This document shows, one piece after another, positions 44,956-53,419 of a stretch of 64,000 nucleotides of DNA (its first letter is position 1; every line of letters begins with the position of its first letter). The DNA is from Citrobacter tructae (lineage in GTDB: Bacteria; Pseudomonadota; Gammaproteobacteria; Enterobacterales; Enterobacteriaceae), in the NCBI RefSeq assembly GCF_004684345.1, contig NZ_CP038469.1:4154001-4218000 (forward strand), read 5' to 3'. The notes beneath the pieces were generated by a model. That model ran no database searches and had not been told where the DNA came from. It saw only the letters and a list, made by a program, of their open reading frames with translations. Both the position numbers and the translations under genes were made by a program.

Positions 44956-45281
44956 TGGCAAAGAACCGTAGCCGTCGTCTGCGTAAAAAAATGCACATCG
45001 ACGAATTCCAGGAAGTAGGATTTTCGGTTGCATGGCGTTTCCCGGAAGGTACAACCGGCGAGCAGGTCGATCAAATCGTTGATGACTTTATCAATGAAGT
45101 TATCGAACCGAACAAGCTGGCCTTTGACGGCAGCGGCTATCTGGCCTGGGAAGGTCTGATCTGCCTGCAGGAAATCGGCAAATGTACTGAAGAACATCAG
45201 GCAATTGTGCGTAAGTGGCTGGAAGAGCACAAACTTGAAGAAGTGCGCACCAGCGAACTTTTCGATGTTTGGTGGGACTAA
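44955..45281 (+). CDS. yggL: DUF469 family protein YggL
   Basis: A 108-residue small basic-N-terminal protein matching E. coli YggL, reported to associate with ribosome assembly. The N-terminus MAKNRSRRLRKKMHIDEF is followed by an acidic C-terminal half. Its ATG shares a base with the trmB stop (TAATG), so the two are translationally coupled. Confidence 0.94.
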   Translation: MAKNRSRRLRKKMHIDEFQEVGFSVAWRFPEGTTGEQVDQIVDDFINEVIEPNKLAFDGSGYLAWEGLICLQEIGKCTEEHQAIVRKWLEEHKLEEVRTSELFDVWWD

Positions 45282-45289
45282 GTAGCGAA

Positions 45290-45309
45290 GGGCCGGCAAA
45301 TGCCGGCCC
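45290..45309 (+). terminator. GC-rich hairpin after yggL
   Basis: GGGCCGGCA and TGCCGGCCC pair perfectly around AA, eight bases after the yggL stop. The T-run is short, so termination may be partial and allow read-through into yggN. Confidence 0.7.
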
Positions 45310-45330
45310 GATTTGTATTGAGGGATAGAT

Positions 45331-46050
45331 ATGATGCGCAAAACGCTGCTGGCGGCACTCCTGACGTTTACGGCGATGGCCGCACATGCTGATTATAAGT
45401 GCAGCGTCACCCCGCGTGACGATGTGATTTTGAGTCCGCAAACGGTGCAAGTGAAGGGTGAAAACGGCAACCTGGTTATTACACAGGCTGGTGATGTCAC
45501 CTTCAACGGTAAACAGTACAACCTGAATGCCGCACAACGTGAGCAGGCAAAAGATTATCAGGCGGCGTTGCGTAGCAGCCTGCCGTGGATTGATGACGGT
45601 GCCAGAGAGCGCGTTGAGAAAGGTCGCGTAGCACTGGATAAAATCATCGCCAAAGAAGTCGGTGAAAGCAGTAACATGCGTGGGCGTTTAACCAAGCTTG
45701 ATGCCCAATTGAAAGAGCAGATGAACCGGATCATCGAGCATCGTACTGACGGTCTGACCTTCCATTATAAGGCGATTGATCAGGTACGTGCTGACGGACA
45801 GCAACTGGTGAATCAGGCGATGGGCGGTATCCTACAGGACAGCATCAACGAAATGGGCGCCAAAGCTGTACTCAAAGGTGGCGGTAACCCGCTGCAGGGC
45901 GTGCTCGGTAGCCTTGGTGGTTTGCAAACCTCGATTCAGAACGAATGGAAGAATCAGGAACAAGACTTCCAGCAATTTGGCAAAGACGTTTGCGCCCGTG
46001 TGGTGACGCTGGAAAACGATCGTAAAACGCTGGTTAGCACTCTGAAATAA
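45331..46050 (+). CDS. yggN: DUF2884 family periplasmic protein YggN
   Basis: A 239-residue protein with a cleavable Sec signal (hydrophobic residues 5-18, cleavage after AAHA). The mature part is helical and matches E. coli YggN (DUF2884). Its function is unknown. GAGGGAT precedes the ATG. Confidence 0.94.
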   Translation: MMRKTLLAALLTFTAMAAHADYKCSVTPRDDVILSPQTVQVKGENGNLVITQAGDVTFNGKQYNLNAAQREQAKDYQAALRSSLPWIDDGARERVEKGRVALDKIIAKEVGESSNMRGRLTKLDAQLKEQMNRIIEHRTDGLTFHYKAIDQVRADGQQLVNQAMGGILQDSINEMGAKAVLKGGGNPLQGVLGSLGGLQTSIQNEWKNQEQDFQQFGKDVCARVVTLENDRKTLVSTLK

Positions 46051-46065
46051 TCTTCACCTCTTTTT

Positions 46066-46096
46066 AACGGCACAGAAACATTCTGTGCCGTTTTAT
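46066..46096 (+). terminator. Intrinsic terminator after yggN
   Basis: AACGGCACAGAA and TTCTGTGCCGTT form a perfect 12-bp stem around ACA, followed by TTTATTTTG. Confidence 0.92.
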
Positions 46097-46115
46097 TTTG
46101 TACTTTTCTGTCTTT

Positions 46116-46158
46116 TTGATATCCATCTCTAAGAATAACAATTTCATGGAAATATAAA
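46116..46158 (+). promoter_or_regulatory. FNR-dependent promoter of ansB
   Basis: TTGATATCCATCTC (46116-46129) matches the FNR site TTGAT-N4-ATCAA at 8 of 10 positions. TATAAA at 46153-46158 is a good -10 element, giving a predicted start near 46165. The FNR site is then centred at about -42, the class II activation position known for E. coli ansB. Confidence 0.7.
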
Positions 46159-46238
46159 TCTGGTTAATTGGATTGCGTCACATTATTCATCTACGAGATA
46201 GACATAATGCAGCAAATTCAAGTAACTGGAGAGATAAC

Positions 46239-47285
46239 ATGGAGTTTTTCAGGAAAACGGCACTGGCTGCACTGGTTATGGGATTCAGCGGCGCGGCACT
46301 CGCCTTACCTAATATCACCATTCTGGCTACTGGCGGGACGATTGCTGGTGGTGGTGATTCCGCAACAAAATCTAACTACACGGCTGGTAAGGTTGGCGTA
46401 GAAAATCTGGTCGATGCAGTGCCGCAACTGAAAGATATTGCCGTCGTTAAAGGCGAGCAGGTGGTGAATATCGGCTCTCAGGACATGAACGACGACGTCT
46501 GGTTAACGCTGGCGAAGAAGATCAATACCGAGTGTGATAAAACCGACGGCTTCGTGGTGACTCATGGTACGGATACCATGGAGGAAACCGCGTATTTCCT
46601 CGATCTGACCGTCAAGTGCAATAAGCCGGTGGTACTGGTGGGCGCAATGCGTCCGTCTACAGGCATGAGCGCCGATGGCCCGTTCAACTTGTATAACGCA
46701 GTGGTGACGGCGGCTGATAAAGCCTCTGCCAACCGCGGCGTACTGGTGGTGATGAACGACACCGTACTGGATGGTCGTGACGTGACTAAAACCAACACCA
46801 CTGACGTTGCTACCTTCAAAGCAGTGAACTATGGCCCGCTGGGCTATATCCATAACGGCAAAATCGACTACCAGCGTACTCCTGCGCGTAAGCACACGAC
46901 CTCTACACCGTTCGATGTATCTAAGCTGACTGAACTGCCGAAAGTCGGAATTGTTTACAACTACGCTAACGCCTCCGATCTGCCGGCAAAAGCGCTGGTC
47001 GATGCCGGTTACGCCGGGATTGTGAGCGCCGGTGTGGGTAACGGTAACCTGTATAAAACCATTTTCGATACGCTGGCAACTGCCGCGCATAAAGGAACCG
47101 TTGTCGTGCGTTCTTCTCGCGTACCGACCGGTGCTACCACGCAAGATGCAGAAGTTGATGATGCGAAGTACGGATTTGTGGCTTCTGGCTCGCTGAACCC
47201 GCAAAAAGCCCGCGTGCTGCTGCAACTGGCGCTGACGCAGACCAAAGATCCTAAACAGATCCAGGAAATGTTTAATCAGTATTAA
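46239..47285 (+). CDS. ansB: Periplasmic L-asparaginase II
   Basis: A 348-residue type II asparaginase. The first 22 residues are a Sec signal ending ALA. The active-site threonines are Thr34 (mature Thr12, in ATGGTIAGGG) and the Thr of THGTDTMEET; the DGRD and KTNTTD segments are also present. It deaminates asparagine in the periplasm and is induced anaerobically in E. coli. The start at 46239 has GGAGAG upstream. Confidence 0.97.
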   Translation: MEFFRKTALAALVMGFSGAALALPNITILATGGTIAGGGDSATKSNYTAGKVGVENLVDAVPQLKDIAVVKGEQVVNIGSQDMNDDVWLTLAKKINTECDKTDGFVVTHGTDTMEETAYFLDLTVKCNKPVVLVGAMRPSTGMSADGPFNLYNAVVTAADKASANRGVLVVMNDTVLDGRDVTKTNTTDVATFKAVNYGPLGYIHNGKIDYQRTPARKHTTSTPFDVSKLTELPKVGIVYNYANASDLPAKALVDAGYAGIVSAGVGNGNLYKTIFDTLATAAHKGTVVVRSSRVPTGATTQDAEVDDAKYGFVASGSLNPQKARVLLQLALTQTKDPKQIQEMFNQY

Positions 47286-47292
47286 TCAAATT

Positions 47293-47322
47293 ACCCCGGT
47301 CATTTGGCCGGGGTTCATTCTT
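47293..47322 (+). terminator. Intrinsic terminator after ansB
   Basis: ACCCCGG and CCGGGGT pair around TCATTTGG, followed by a T-rich stretch. Confidence 0.8.
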
Positions 47323-47401
47323 TATATACATCAGTTAATTCCGCAAAATAGTATCATTTATCATAATAACCATTGTGATTATATTGGGTGGAAGCCCACG
47401 A

Positions 47402-47961
47402 ATGAAACAACAATGGATTGCTGGAATTGCATTGCTGACGCCAGCCTCAACGTACTGCCAGGCTGACGATATAACCCCGCCAACAGACAATATTCTTAAA
47501 GACCAGTTTTATGCAGACTTCAACGGTCTGATGCGACTGGATAATATCTCGTTAAAATTGATTAGTGCTGAGGGCAATCGGGCAACCTAGTCTGCAGAGG
47601 GCGATATGTCCGCTACGGAAGATCTCTATAACATAGCAGGGATGGCGGGCGATTATAACTTTATGGAAAAAACTGGGTTAAAGGACGTCTGGTTAAGTTT
47701 TCGGCTATGGTGACATCCGTTGGCACGCCCGTTTCAGGATGGAGGACGGAGTTTTTTTCCCTGCAGACAGCGGCAAAAGATATAGGTTATCCACTGCCAA
47801 AAACGGAAAATAAAGATAAATACCTCGTGATTACTGACAGCAATTTTTACCCGAAGCTGGCTAAGATAGAGGCCAGTTTTCATGATAAAAAAGTTGTACA
47901 AGAAAAAGCTCATAGCCAGATGGAGCAAATAGAAAAACAGATTGCTGAAAGGCATTATTAA
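47402..47961 (+). pseudogene. yggM: Decayed yggM
   Basis: The frame starts MKQQWIAGIALL and reads like E. coli YggM (a signal-peptide protein of 335 residues), but it is broken in three ways. A TAG at 47588-47590 replaces the Trp codon of the conserved NQATWSAEGD. A frameshift lies near 47690-47700, after which the sequence continues as MVTSVGTPVSGWRTEFFS in another frame. The protein stops at 47961, with only about 55% of the usual length remaining. It follows ansB, as in E. coli. It must be non-functional as YggM. Confidence 0.9.
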
Positions 47962-47971
47962 ATAAACCCGT

Positions 47972-48026
47972 AGCCCAGTAGCGCTACTGGGCTCGACATC
48001 CATGTGCCTGTCAGCACATGGATGTC
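47972..48026. terminator. Two perfect hairpins between the yggM remnant and hemW
   Basis: AGCCCAGTAGC/GCTACTGGGCT (47972-47993) is a perfect 22-base palindrome. GACATCCATGTGC (47995-48007) pairs with GCACATGGATGTC (48014-48026) over 13 bp, ending one base before the hemW stop codon. They probably terminate the hemW operon; the T-runs are weak. Confidence 0.7.
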
Positions 48027-48027
48027 A

Positions 48028-49164
48028 TTACTCCGCCAGGAACAATTCCAGTAGTGAGTTTAAAAACAACTTACCGTGCTGGGTAATTTGCCAGTACTCC
48101 TCGCACTCCGTCAGGTACCCCTGTGCGATAGCCTCATCAATCTCTTTACGAATCACCTCTTCAGCAAGCCCGGTGTAGTGCGTGAATTCCGCACGCGGTG
48201 CAGCCTCAAGCAACCGAAAGCGGTTCATAAAGAACTCGAACGGTTTATCGGCCTGTGCCACATCGCGCTGGCTTTCCAGATAGCGCCCCTGCATGTAACC
48301 GCGCGGATGCCGCGTTTTGGTTGTGCGCAGGATGCGTCCGTCCGGGAAGGTGACTTTGCCGTGCGCGCCGCAGCCAATGCCAAGGTAGTCGCCAAAACGC
48401 CAGTAATTCAGGTTGTGTTGACACTGATAGCCCGGCTTAGCATAGGCTGAGGTTTCGTACTGTTGATACCCGGCGGCGGTCAGCAACCGGTGGCCTTGCT
48501 CAAAAATATCCCACAGCGCGTCATCGTCTGGTAACACCGGTGGCCGGGAGCCAAACAGGGTATTGGGCTCGATGGTGAGCTGGTACCAGGAGAGGTGCGG
48601 CGGATTAAGCGCAATGGCCTGCTGTAAATCGCCCAGCGCTTCTTCCAGCGTTTGATCGGGCAAGCCGTGCATCAGATCGAGGTTAAAGCTGCGTAGCCCC
48701 AGACCGTTCGCCAGATGTGCCGCGCGTTTAGCTTCTTCTGGTCCGTGAATACGTCCCAGACGCTCAAGCTTAGTGGCGCTAAAACTCTGTACTCCAATAG
48801 AGATCCGGTTTACCCCGGCGCGTTGATAATCAACAAAGCGATCGGCTTCTACTGTTCCAGGATTGGCTTCCATCGTGATTTCAGCATCTGCCGCCAGATT
48901 CAGACGTGCCCGCACGCCATCCAGCAGCGTTTGCATTGCCGGCCCGGAAAGCAGGCTCGGCGTACCGCCACCAATAAAAATGGTCTTTATCTCACGGCCC
49001 TGCGCGTAGGCAACGTCGGCATCCAGATCGCTCAGCAGATGCCCAACGTAATCATCATGGGGAACTTCGCCCTTTAACGCATGCGAGTTGAAATCGCAGT
49101 AGGGGCATTTCTGCACGCACCACGGGATGTGAATATAAAGACTCAGCGGTGGCAGCTTAACCAT
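48028..49164 (-). CDS. hemW: Haem chaperone HemW, radical SAM family
   Basis: A 378-residue radical SAM protein related to coproporphyrinogen dehydrogenase (formerly YggW). The cluster motif is WCVQKCPYCDF (CX3CX2C). HemW binds haem and acts as a haem chaperone in the cytosol rather than as HemN. The start at 49164 (MVKLPPLSLY) overlaps the rdgB stop by eight bases. Confidence 0.96.
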   Translation of the reverse strand: MVKLPPLSLYIHIPWCVQKCPYCDFNSHALKGEVPHDDYVGHLLSDLDADVAYAQGREIKTIFIGGGTPSLLSGPAMQTLLDGVRARLNLAADAEITMEANPGTVEADRFVDYQRAGVNRISIGVQSFSATKLERLGRIHGPEEAKRAAHLANGLGLRSFNLDLMHGLPDQTLEEALGDLQQAIALNPPHLSWYQLTIEPNTLFGSRPPVLPDDDALWDIFEQGHRLLTAAGYQQYETSAYAKPGYQCQHNLNYWRFGDYLGIGCGAHGKVTFPDGRILRTTKTRHPRGYMQGRYLESQRDVAQADKPFEFFMNRFRLLEAAPRAEFTHYTGLAEEVIRKEIDEAIAQGYLTECEEYWQITQHGKLFLNSLLELFLAE

Positions 49165-49750
49165 TACGCAGCGCATCCAGCAGCAGCTTCAGCGCCTGTC
49201 CACGGTGTGAGATGGCACTCTTCTCTTCGCGAGTCAGTTCGGCTGCAGTTTTACCCTCAGACGGCACAAAGAAGATGGGGTCGTAGCCAAAACCGCCGTT
49301 TCCGGCAGGCTCACGGGTAATGATGCCCGGCCAGCTTCCGTGGCAAACAACAGGCGTTGGATCGTCGGCGTGGCGCATATAGACGAGTACACAGTGGAAC
49401 TGCGCCTGACGTTTCTCGTCTGGGATATCCTGCAGAGTGTGCAGCAGTTTTTCCAGATTCTGTCTGTCAGTCGCATCTTCACCAGAATAGCGGGCAGAAT
49501 AAATCCCCGGTGCGCCGCCGAGGGCGTTAACCGCCAGGCCGGAATCATCGGCAATGGCTGGCAGGCCGGTGATTTGTGCGGCATGACGGGCCTTCAGAAT
49601 GGCGTTCTCAATAAACGTCAGACCGGTTTCTTCTGCGGAATCAACGCCCAGATCCGTTTGGGCAACGACATCAAGCCCGAAATCGCTCAGGAGAGAGGCG
49701 AGTTCACGCACTTTACCGGCATTACCGGTTGCGAGGACAACTTTTTGCAT
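49157..49750 (-). CDS. rdgB: dITP/XTP pyrophosphatase
   Basis: A 197-residue Ham1/RdgB family NTPase that removes dITP and XTP from the nucleotide pool. The N-terminus VLATGNAGKVREL is the substrate-binding signature, and ADDSGL carries the catalytic aspartate. It lies between yggU and hemW in one operon. Confidence 0.97.
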   Translation of the reverse strand: MQKVVLATGNAGKVRELASLLSDFGLDVVAQTDLGVDSAEETGLTFIENAILKARHAAQITGLPAIADDSGLAVNALGGAPGIYSARYSGEDATDRQNLEKLLHTLQDIPDEKRQAQFHCVLVYMRHADDPTPVVCHGSWPGIITREPAGNGGFGYDPIFFVPSEGKTAAELTREEKSAISHRGQALKLLLDALRNG

Positions 49751-49757
49751 GGGATAC

Positions 49758-50048
49758 CTAATCAGTTAGCGCCGCAATTTCTGGCGGGATCTGTTGCGGA
49801 TGAATAATTTTAACCTGTTTATGGCGGCCAAGCTCTCCCTTCTCAATGACGACCTGGCTTTTCGCTACGCGGAACTGTTTGCCGAGAAATTTCACCAGAT
49901 GGCTGTTGGCTTGCCCATCGACCGGCGGGGCGGTAATGGCGACTTTTACTTCGTCGCCATGTAAACCCACAATACTGTCACGGCTGGCTTTAGGCTGAAT
50001 GTAGAGCCGTAAAACCAGACCGTCATCGCAGGGTGTTACGGCACTCAT
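49758..50048 (-). CDS. yggU: DUF167 family protein YggU
   Basis: A 96-residue soluble protein matching E. coli YggU (DUF167). Its function is unknown. The start at 50048 (MSAVTP) overlaps the yggT stop by four bases, so the pair is translationally coupled. Confidence 0.95.
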   Translation of the reverse strand: MSAVTPCDDGLVLRLYIQPKASRDSIVGLHGDEVKVAITAPPVDGQANSHLVKFLGKQFRVAKSQVVIEKGELGRHKQVKIIHPQQIPPEIAALTD

Positions 50049-50611
50049 AGCGCCATCCACAGCCCCGGCAGCAGCATGTTGCCTGTCGCTTGTAAAACTT
50101 CTGCGATCCCCATGTTGATGACATAGAGCAGCAGAACCAGGATCATCGGAGAGAAATCGATCCCACCCATTCCCGGAAGGATACGACGAATAGGACGCAG
50201 CAGCGGGTCCGCCAGTTGAATCAGCACGTATTCCACAGGGCTACGGCCCTGGCTGACCCAGCTCATAATCGCCATTACCAGCAGTACCCAGAAAATCAGC
50301 AGCCCGATAGTCTTCAGGACAATCAGTACGGCAGCGATCCAGATAATGGGCTGGAACGTGACCACTTTGAACAGCACAATGGCCTTGATAAAGCTTAGAA
50401 CGAGCGCGACTAATGCTGATGCGCTGTCAATTGGCCCCATCGGGGGAATAATACGGCGTAACGGCCCAATAATAGGCTGAGTGATTTTCACAATAAACTG
50501 CGAGAACGGGTTGTAGAAATCGCAGCGAGACCATTGCATCCACACGCGCAGCAGCAGCGCCATGGTATACAGCTCAATTACCGTTGAGAGCAGGAAGGTC
50601 AACGTATTCAT
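50045..50611 (-). CDS. yggT: YggT family membrane protein
   Basis: A 188-residue inner-membrane protein with two related YGGT repeats, each with two helices (FYNPFSQFIVKITQP and then VQLADPLLRPIRRILP-like segments). E. coli YggT is associated with osmotic shock tolerance and potassium uptake. It lies between yggS and yggU. Confidence 0.95.
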   Translation of the reverse strand: MNTLTFLLSTVIELYTMALLLRVWMQWSRCDFYNPFSQFIVKITQPIIGPLRRIIPPMGPIDSASALVALVLSFIKAIVLFKVVTFQPIIWIAAVLIVLKTIGLLIFWVLLVMAIMSWVSQGRSPVEYVLIQLADPLLRPIRRILPGMGGIDFSPMILVLLLYVINMGIAEVLQATGNMLLPGLWMAL

Positions 50612-50629
50612 GGTGTTCCTTAGTTTTCC

Positions 50630-51334
50630 TTATTTTTTAGTGTAATCACGAGCACCAAAAATGGCAGTGCCGATGCGCACCATCGTGCTACCCGCCGCGA
50701 TGGCGGCATCCATATCATCAGACATCCCCAGTGAGAGCGTGTCGATACTTGGGTAGCGTGTTTTCAACCCGGCAAATGCTACAGCCATTTGCTGTGCAAC
50801 TTCAAACTGCCTTACATAATCTGACTCTGGCGCCGGAATCGCCATCAGCCCACGCAGGGTAATGCGCGGTAGTGCGGCGATTTCAGCGGCCAGTGCATCA
50901 AGCTCCGCCAGAGGAATACCTGACTTGCTGTTCTCATCGCTGATATTAATCTGGATAAGCACATTCAGCGGCGGTAAATCTGCCGGGCGCTGTTCACTTA
51001 AACGGACGGCGATGCGCAGACGGTCTATCGTATGACACCAGTCAAAATGTTCAGCGACTAGACGACTTTTGTTGGACTGCAGCGGGCCGATAAAGTGCCA
51101 CTGCAGACCGGTAGCATCGTTTTCTTTGAAGTAGCGGATCTTGTCCACACCTTCTTGAACATAGTTTTCACCAAAGGCTTTCTGTCCGGCAGCAATGGCT
51201 TCTTCGATGGCGCTCGCAGGTTTGGTTTTGCTCACTGCAAGTAACGTAACTTCTTCTGAAGACCGCCCGCAACGCGTCGCGGCGGCTGAGATTTTGTCCC
51301 GGACATGTGCCAGGTTATGCGCGATATCGTTCAT
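50630..51334 (-). CDS. yggS: PLP homeostasis protein YggS
   Basis: A 234-residue PLP-binding TIM-barrel protein of the COG0325 family. Lys36 in LAVSKTKPA binds pyridoxal phosphate. It keeps free PLP and amino-acid pools balanced. It is divergent from yggR, with only 17 bases between start codons, and heads the yggS-yggT-yggU-rdgB-hemW operon. Confidence 0.97.
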   Translation of the reverse strand: MNDIAHNLAHVRDKISAAATRCGRSSEEVTLLAVSKTKPASAIEEAIAAGQKAFGENYVQEGVDKIRYFKENDATGLQWHFIGPLQSNKSRLVAEHFDWCHTIDRLRIAVRLSEQRPADLPPLNVLIQINISDENSKSGIPLAELDALAAEIAALPRITLRGLMAIPAPESDYVRQFEVAQQMAVAFAGLKTRYPSIDTLSLGMSDDMDAAIAAGSTMVRIGTAIFGARDYTKK

Positions 51335-51351
51335 TTTCCGAGGATGTTCAT

Positions 51352-52332
51352 ATGAATATGGAAGAAATAGTGGCCCTTAGTGTAAAGCATAACGTGTCGG
51401 ATCTACACCTGTGCAATGCATGGCCTGCGCGCTGGCGCATATGTGGAAGGATGGAAACCGCACCGTTTACCGCGCCTGACGTGGATGCGCTGCTATTGAG
51501 CTGGCTCAGTGAGCAACAACAGGTACAGTGGCGGGAAAATGGCCAGGTTGATTTTGCCATCGCGTTGGCAGATTCCCGGCGTTTGCGGGCTAGCGCATTT
51601 GCCCATCAGCAGGGAACTTCGCTGGCGCTGCGACTGTTGCCAGTTGCTTGCCCGCAGTTAGATGAGCTCCAGACGCCCGCTGTTTTGCCAGAACTGCTGC
51701 ACAGTGAAAACGGATTGATTCTGGTGACAGGGGCAACGGGCAGCGGTAAGTCGACGACGCTGGCGGCGATGGTGGACTATCTTAATCAACACGTTGAAGG
51801 ACATATTCTGACTCTGGAAGACCCGATTGAATACCGCTATACCAGTCAGCGTTGTTTGATCCAACAGCGTGAGATTGGTGTGCACTGCACCTCTTTTGCT
51901 GCCGGTCTTCGAGCCGCATTACGTGAAGATCCGGATGTGATTTTGCTGGGGGAGCTGCGCGATGGCGAGACCATTCGTCTGGCGCTCACCGCAGCGGAAA
52001 CCGGGCATTTGGTGCTGGCAACGTTGCATACACGCGGTGCGGCGCAGGCGGTGGAGCGGCTAGTGGATACGTTTCCCGCGCAGGAAAAAGATCCGGTGCG
52101 TAATCAACTGGCGGGTAGCTTGCGGGCGGTGCTTGCGCAAAAGCTGGAGGAAGATAAGCAGGGAGGGCGCGTGGCGTTATTCGAAATGCTCGTCAACATA
52201 CCTGCCGTCGGCAATCTGATCCGTGAAGGGAAAACTCACCAGTTACCCGGTGTGATACAAACCGGGCAACAGGTGGGCATGCAGACGTTTGCACAGAGCC
52301 AACAGCAGCGGCAGGCGCTGGGGCGGCTTTAG
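51352..52332 (+). CDS. yggR: PilT-like twitching ATPase YggR
   Basis: A 326-residue type II/IV secretion ATPase of the PilT family. The Walker A is GATGSGKST, the Asp box is EDPIEY, and the Walker B region is EDPDVILLGELRD. No other type IV pilus genes are in the window. The start at 51352 matches E. coli YggR; 51307 would overlap yggS. Confidence 0.93.
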   Translation: MNMEEIVALSVKHNVSDLHLCNAWPARWRICGRMETAPFTAPDVDALLLSWLSEQQQVQWRENGQVDFAIALADSRRLRASAFAHQQGTSLALRLLPVACPQLDELQTPAVLPELLHSENGLILVTGATGSGKSTTLAAMVDYLNQHVEGHILTLEDPIEYRYTSQRCLIQQREIGVHCTSFAAGLRAALREDPDVILLGELRDGETIRLALTAAETGHLVLATLHTRGAAQAVERLVDTFPAQEKDPVRNQLAGSLRAVLAQKLEEDKQGGRVALFEMLVNIPAVGNLIREGKTHQLPGVIQTGQQVGMQTFAQSQQQRQALGRL

Positions 52333-52745
52333 TAGCCCTGCTCGAAATAGCTTTCAAGGATAATAACGGCAGACGCGGAGTCTACTTTGCCTTTATTCAG
52401 CGCGCGGTATCCGCCTTGCTCAAACAAGCCGGAACGTGCTTCGACGGTGCTCAGACGTTCATCGTGCAGTGTCACTGTGACGCCAAAACGGCCGTGAATG
52501 CGGTTGGCAAACTTGCGTGCGCGTGCGGTCAGCGGCTGCTCGGTGCCATCCATATTAAGCGGCAGGCCAACAATGATTTCATCCGGTTGCCACTCTTTCA
52601 GCAGGCGTTCAATCACGTTCCAGTCCGGCGTACCGTCCTGAGCTTTGATGGCGGGCAGCGGTCTGGCTGTGCCGGTAATGCGCTGACCAATCGCCACGCC
52701 AATACTTTTGGTACCAAAATCAAAGGAGAGTAATGTTTCGCTCAT
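52329..52745 (-). CDS. yqgF: Holliday junction resolvase-like protein YqgF
   Basis: A 138-residue RuvC-fold nuclease (RuvX). The N-terminus SFDFGTKSIGVAIG holds the catalytic Asp9. In E. coli it also acts in 16S rRNA maturation. The last four bases overlap the end of the convergent yggR, and it overlaps the yqgE end by one base. Confidence 0.96.
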   Translation of the reverse strand: MSETLLSFDFGTKSIGVAIGQRITGTARPLPAIKAQDGTPDWNVIERLLKEWQPDEIIVGLPLNMDGTEQPLTARARKFANRIHGRFGVTVTLHDERLSTVEARSGLFEQGGYRALNKGKVDSASAVIILESYFEQGY

Positions 52746-53308
52746 TATGCGTGTCCCGCCACGCCAGGCATGGTCAGGATATCTATCCCGATAAGTTTGG
52801 CCGCGTCGCGCCAGCGGTCGGCGATCGGCGTTTTAAACAGAACGTTGAGATCGGCGGGAGCGGTGAGCCAGGCGTTATCCAGCAACTCTTGCTCCAGTTG
52901 GCCTTTTTCCCATGATGAATATCCCAGGGCGACCAATACTTCAGAAGGTTGTTCCTGAGTACCCAAGGTTTCCAGCACATCTCGGGATGTCGTGATAATG
53001 GTGTTGTCCGAAATGCGAATACTGGATGCAAAGCGTGAAGGCGGGGTATGGAGAATAAACCCACGGTCTTCAGCCAGCGGGCCGCCGAGCATTACGGGTT
53101 TATCCAGACGGATCGCCGGATCGCGCGCCTCAGGGGTGATCTTCAGCTTTTCCAGAATCCCTTCAATCTGTAAGTTTTCGAGGGGTTTATTGACGATAAT
53201 CCCCATTGCGCCGTTTTCATTATGTTCGCAGATGTACACCACGGAACGGCGGAAAATTGGATCCTGGAGAGCAGGCATGGCAATAAGAAAGTGATGCTGT
53301 AAATTCAT
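52745..53308 (-). CDS. yqgE: YqgE/AlgH family protein
   Basis: A 187-residue DUF179 protein matching E. coli YqgE, unknown in function. Typical segments are LIAMPALQDPIFRRSVVYI and a central GGPLAEDRGFILH. The start at 53308 (MNLQHHFL) was chosen by homology. It lies upstream of yqgF and downstream of gshB. Confidence 0.95.
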   Translation of the reverse strand: MNLQHHFLIAMPALQDPIFRRSVVYICEHNENGAMGIIVNKPLENLQIEGILEKLKITPEARDPAIRLDKPVMLGGPLAEDRGFILHTPPSRFASSIRISDNTIITTSRDVLETLGTQEQPSEVLVALGYSSWEKGQLEQELLDNAWLTAPADLNVLFKTPIADRWRDAAKLIGIDILTMPGVAGHA

Positions 53309-53419
53309 TGTCAGAGGTTCTGTTTCCTGGTTCAAAAAAGCAACAGCGCCCAGTATGCGTACAAACAGGAGCGCTGTCACTATTAGTATTGGTAGGGTCC
53401 CTTCTACCGGCGAGTTCTT

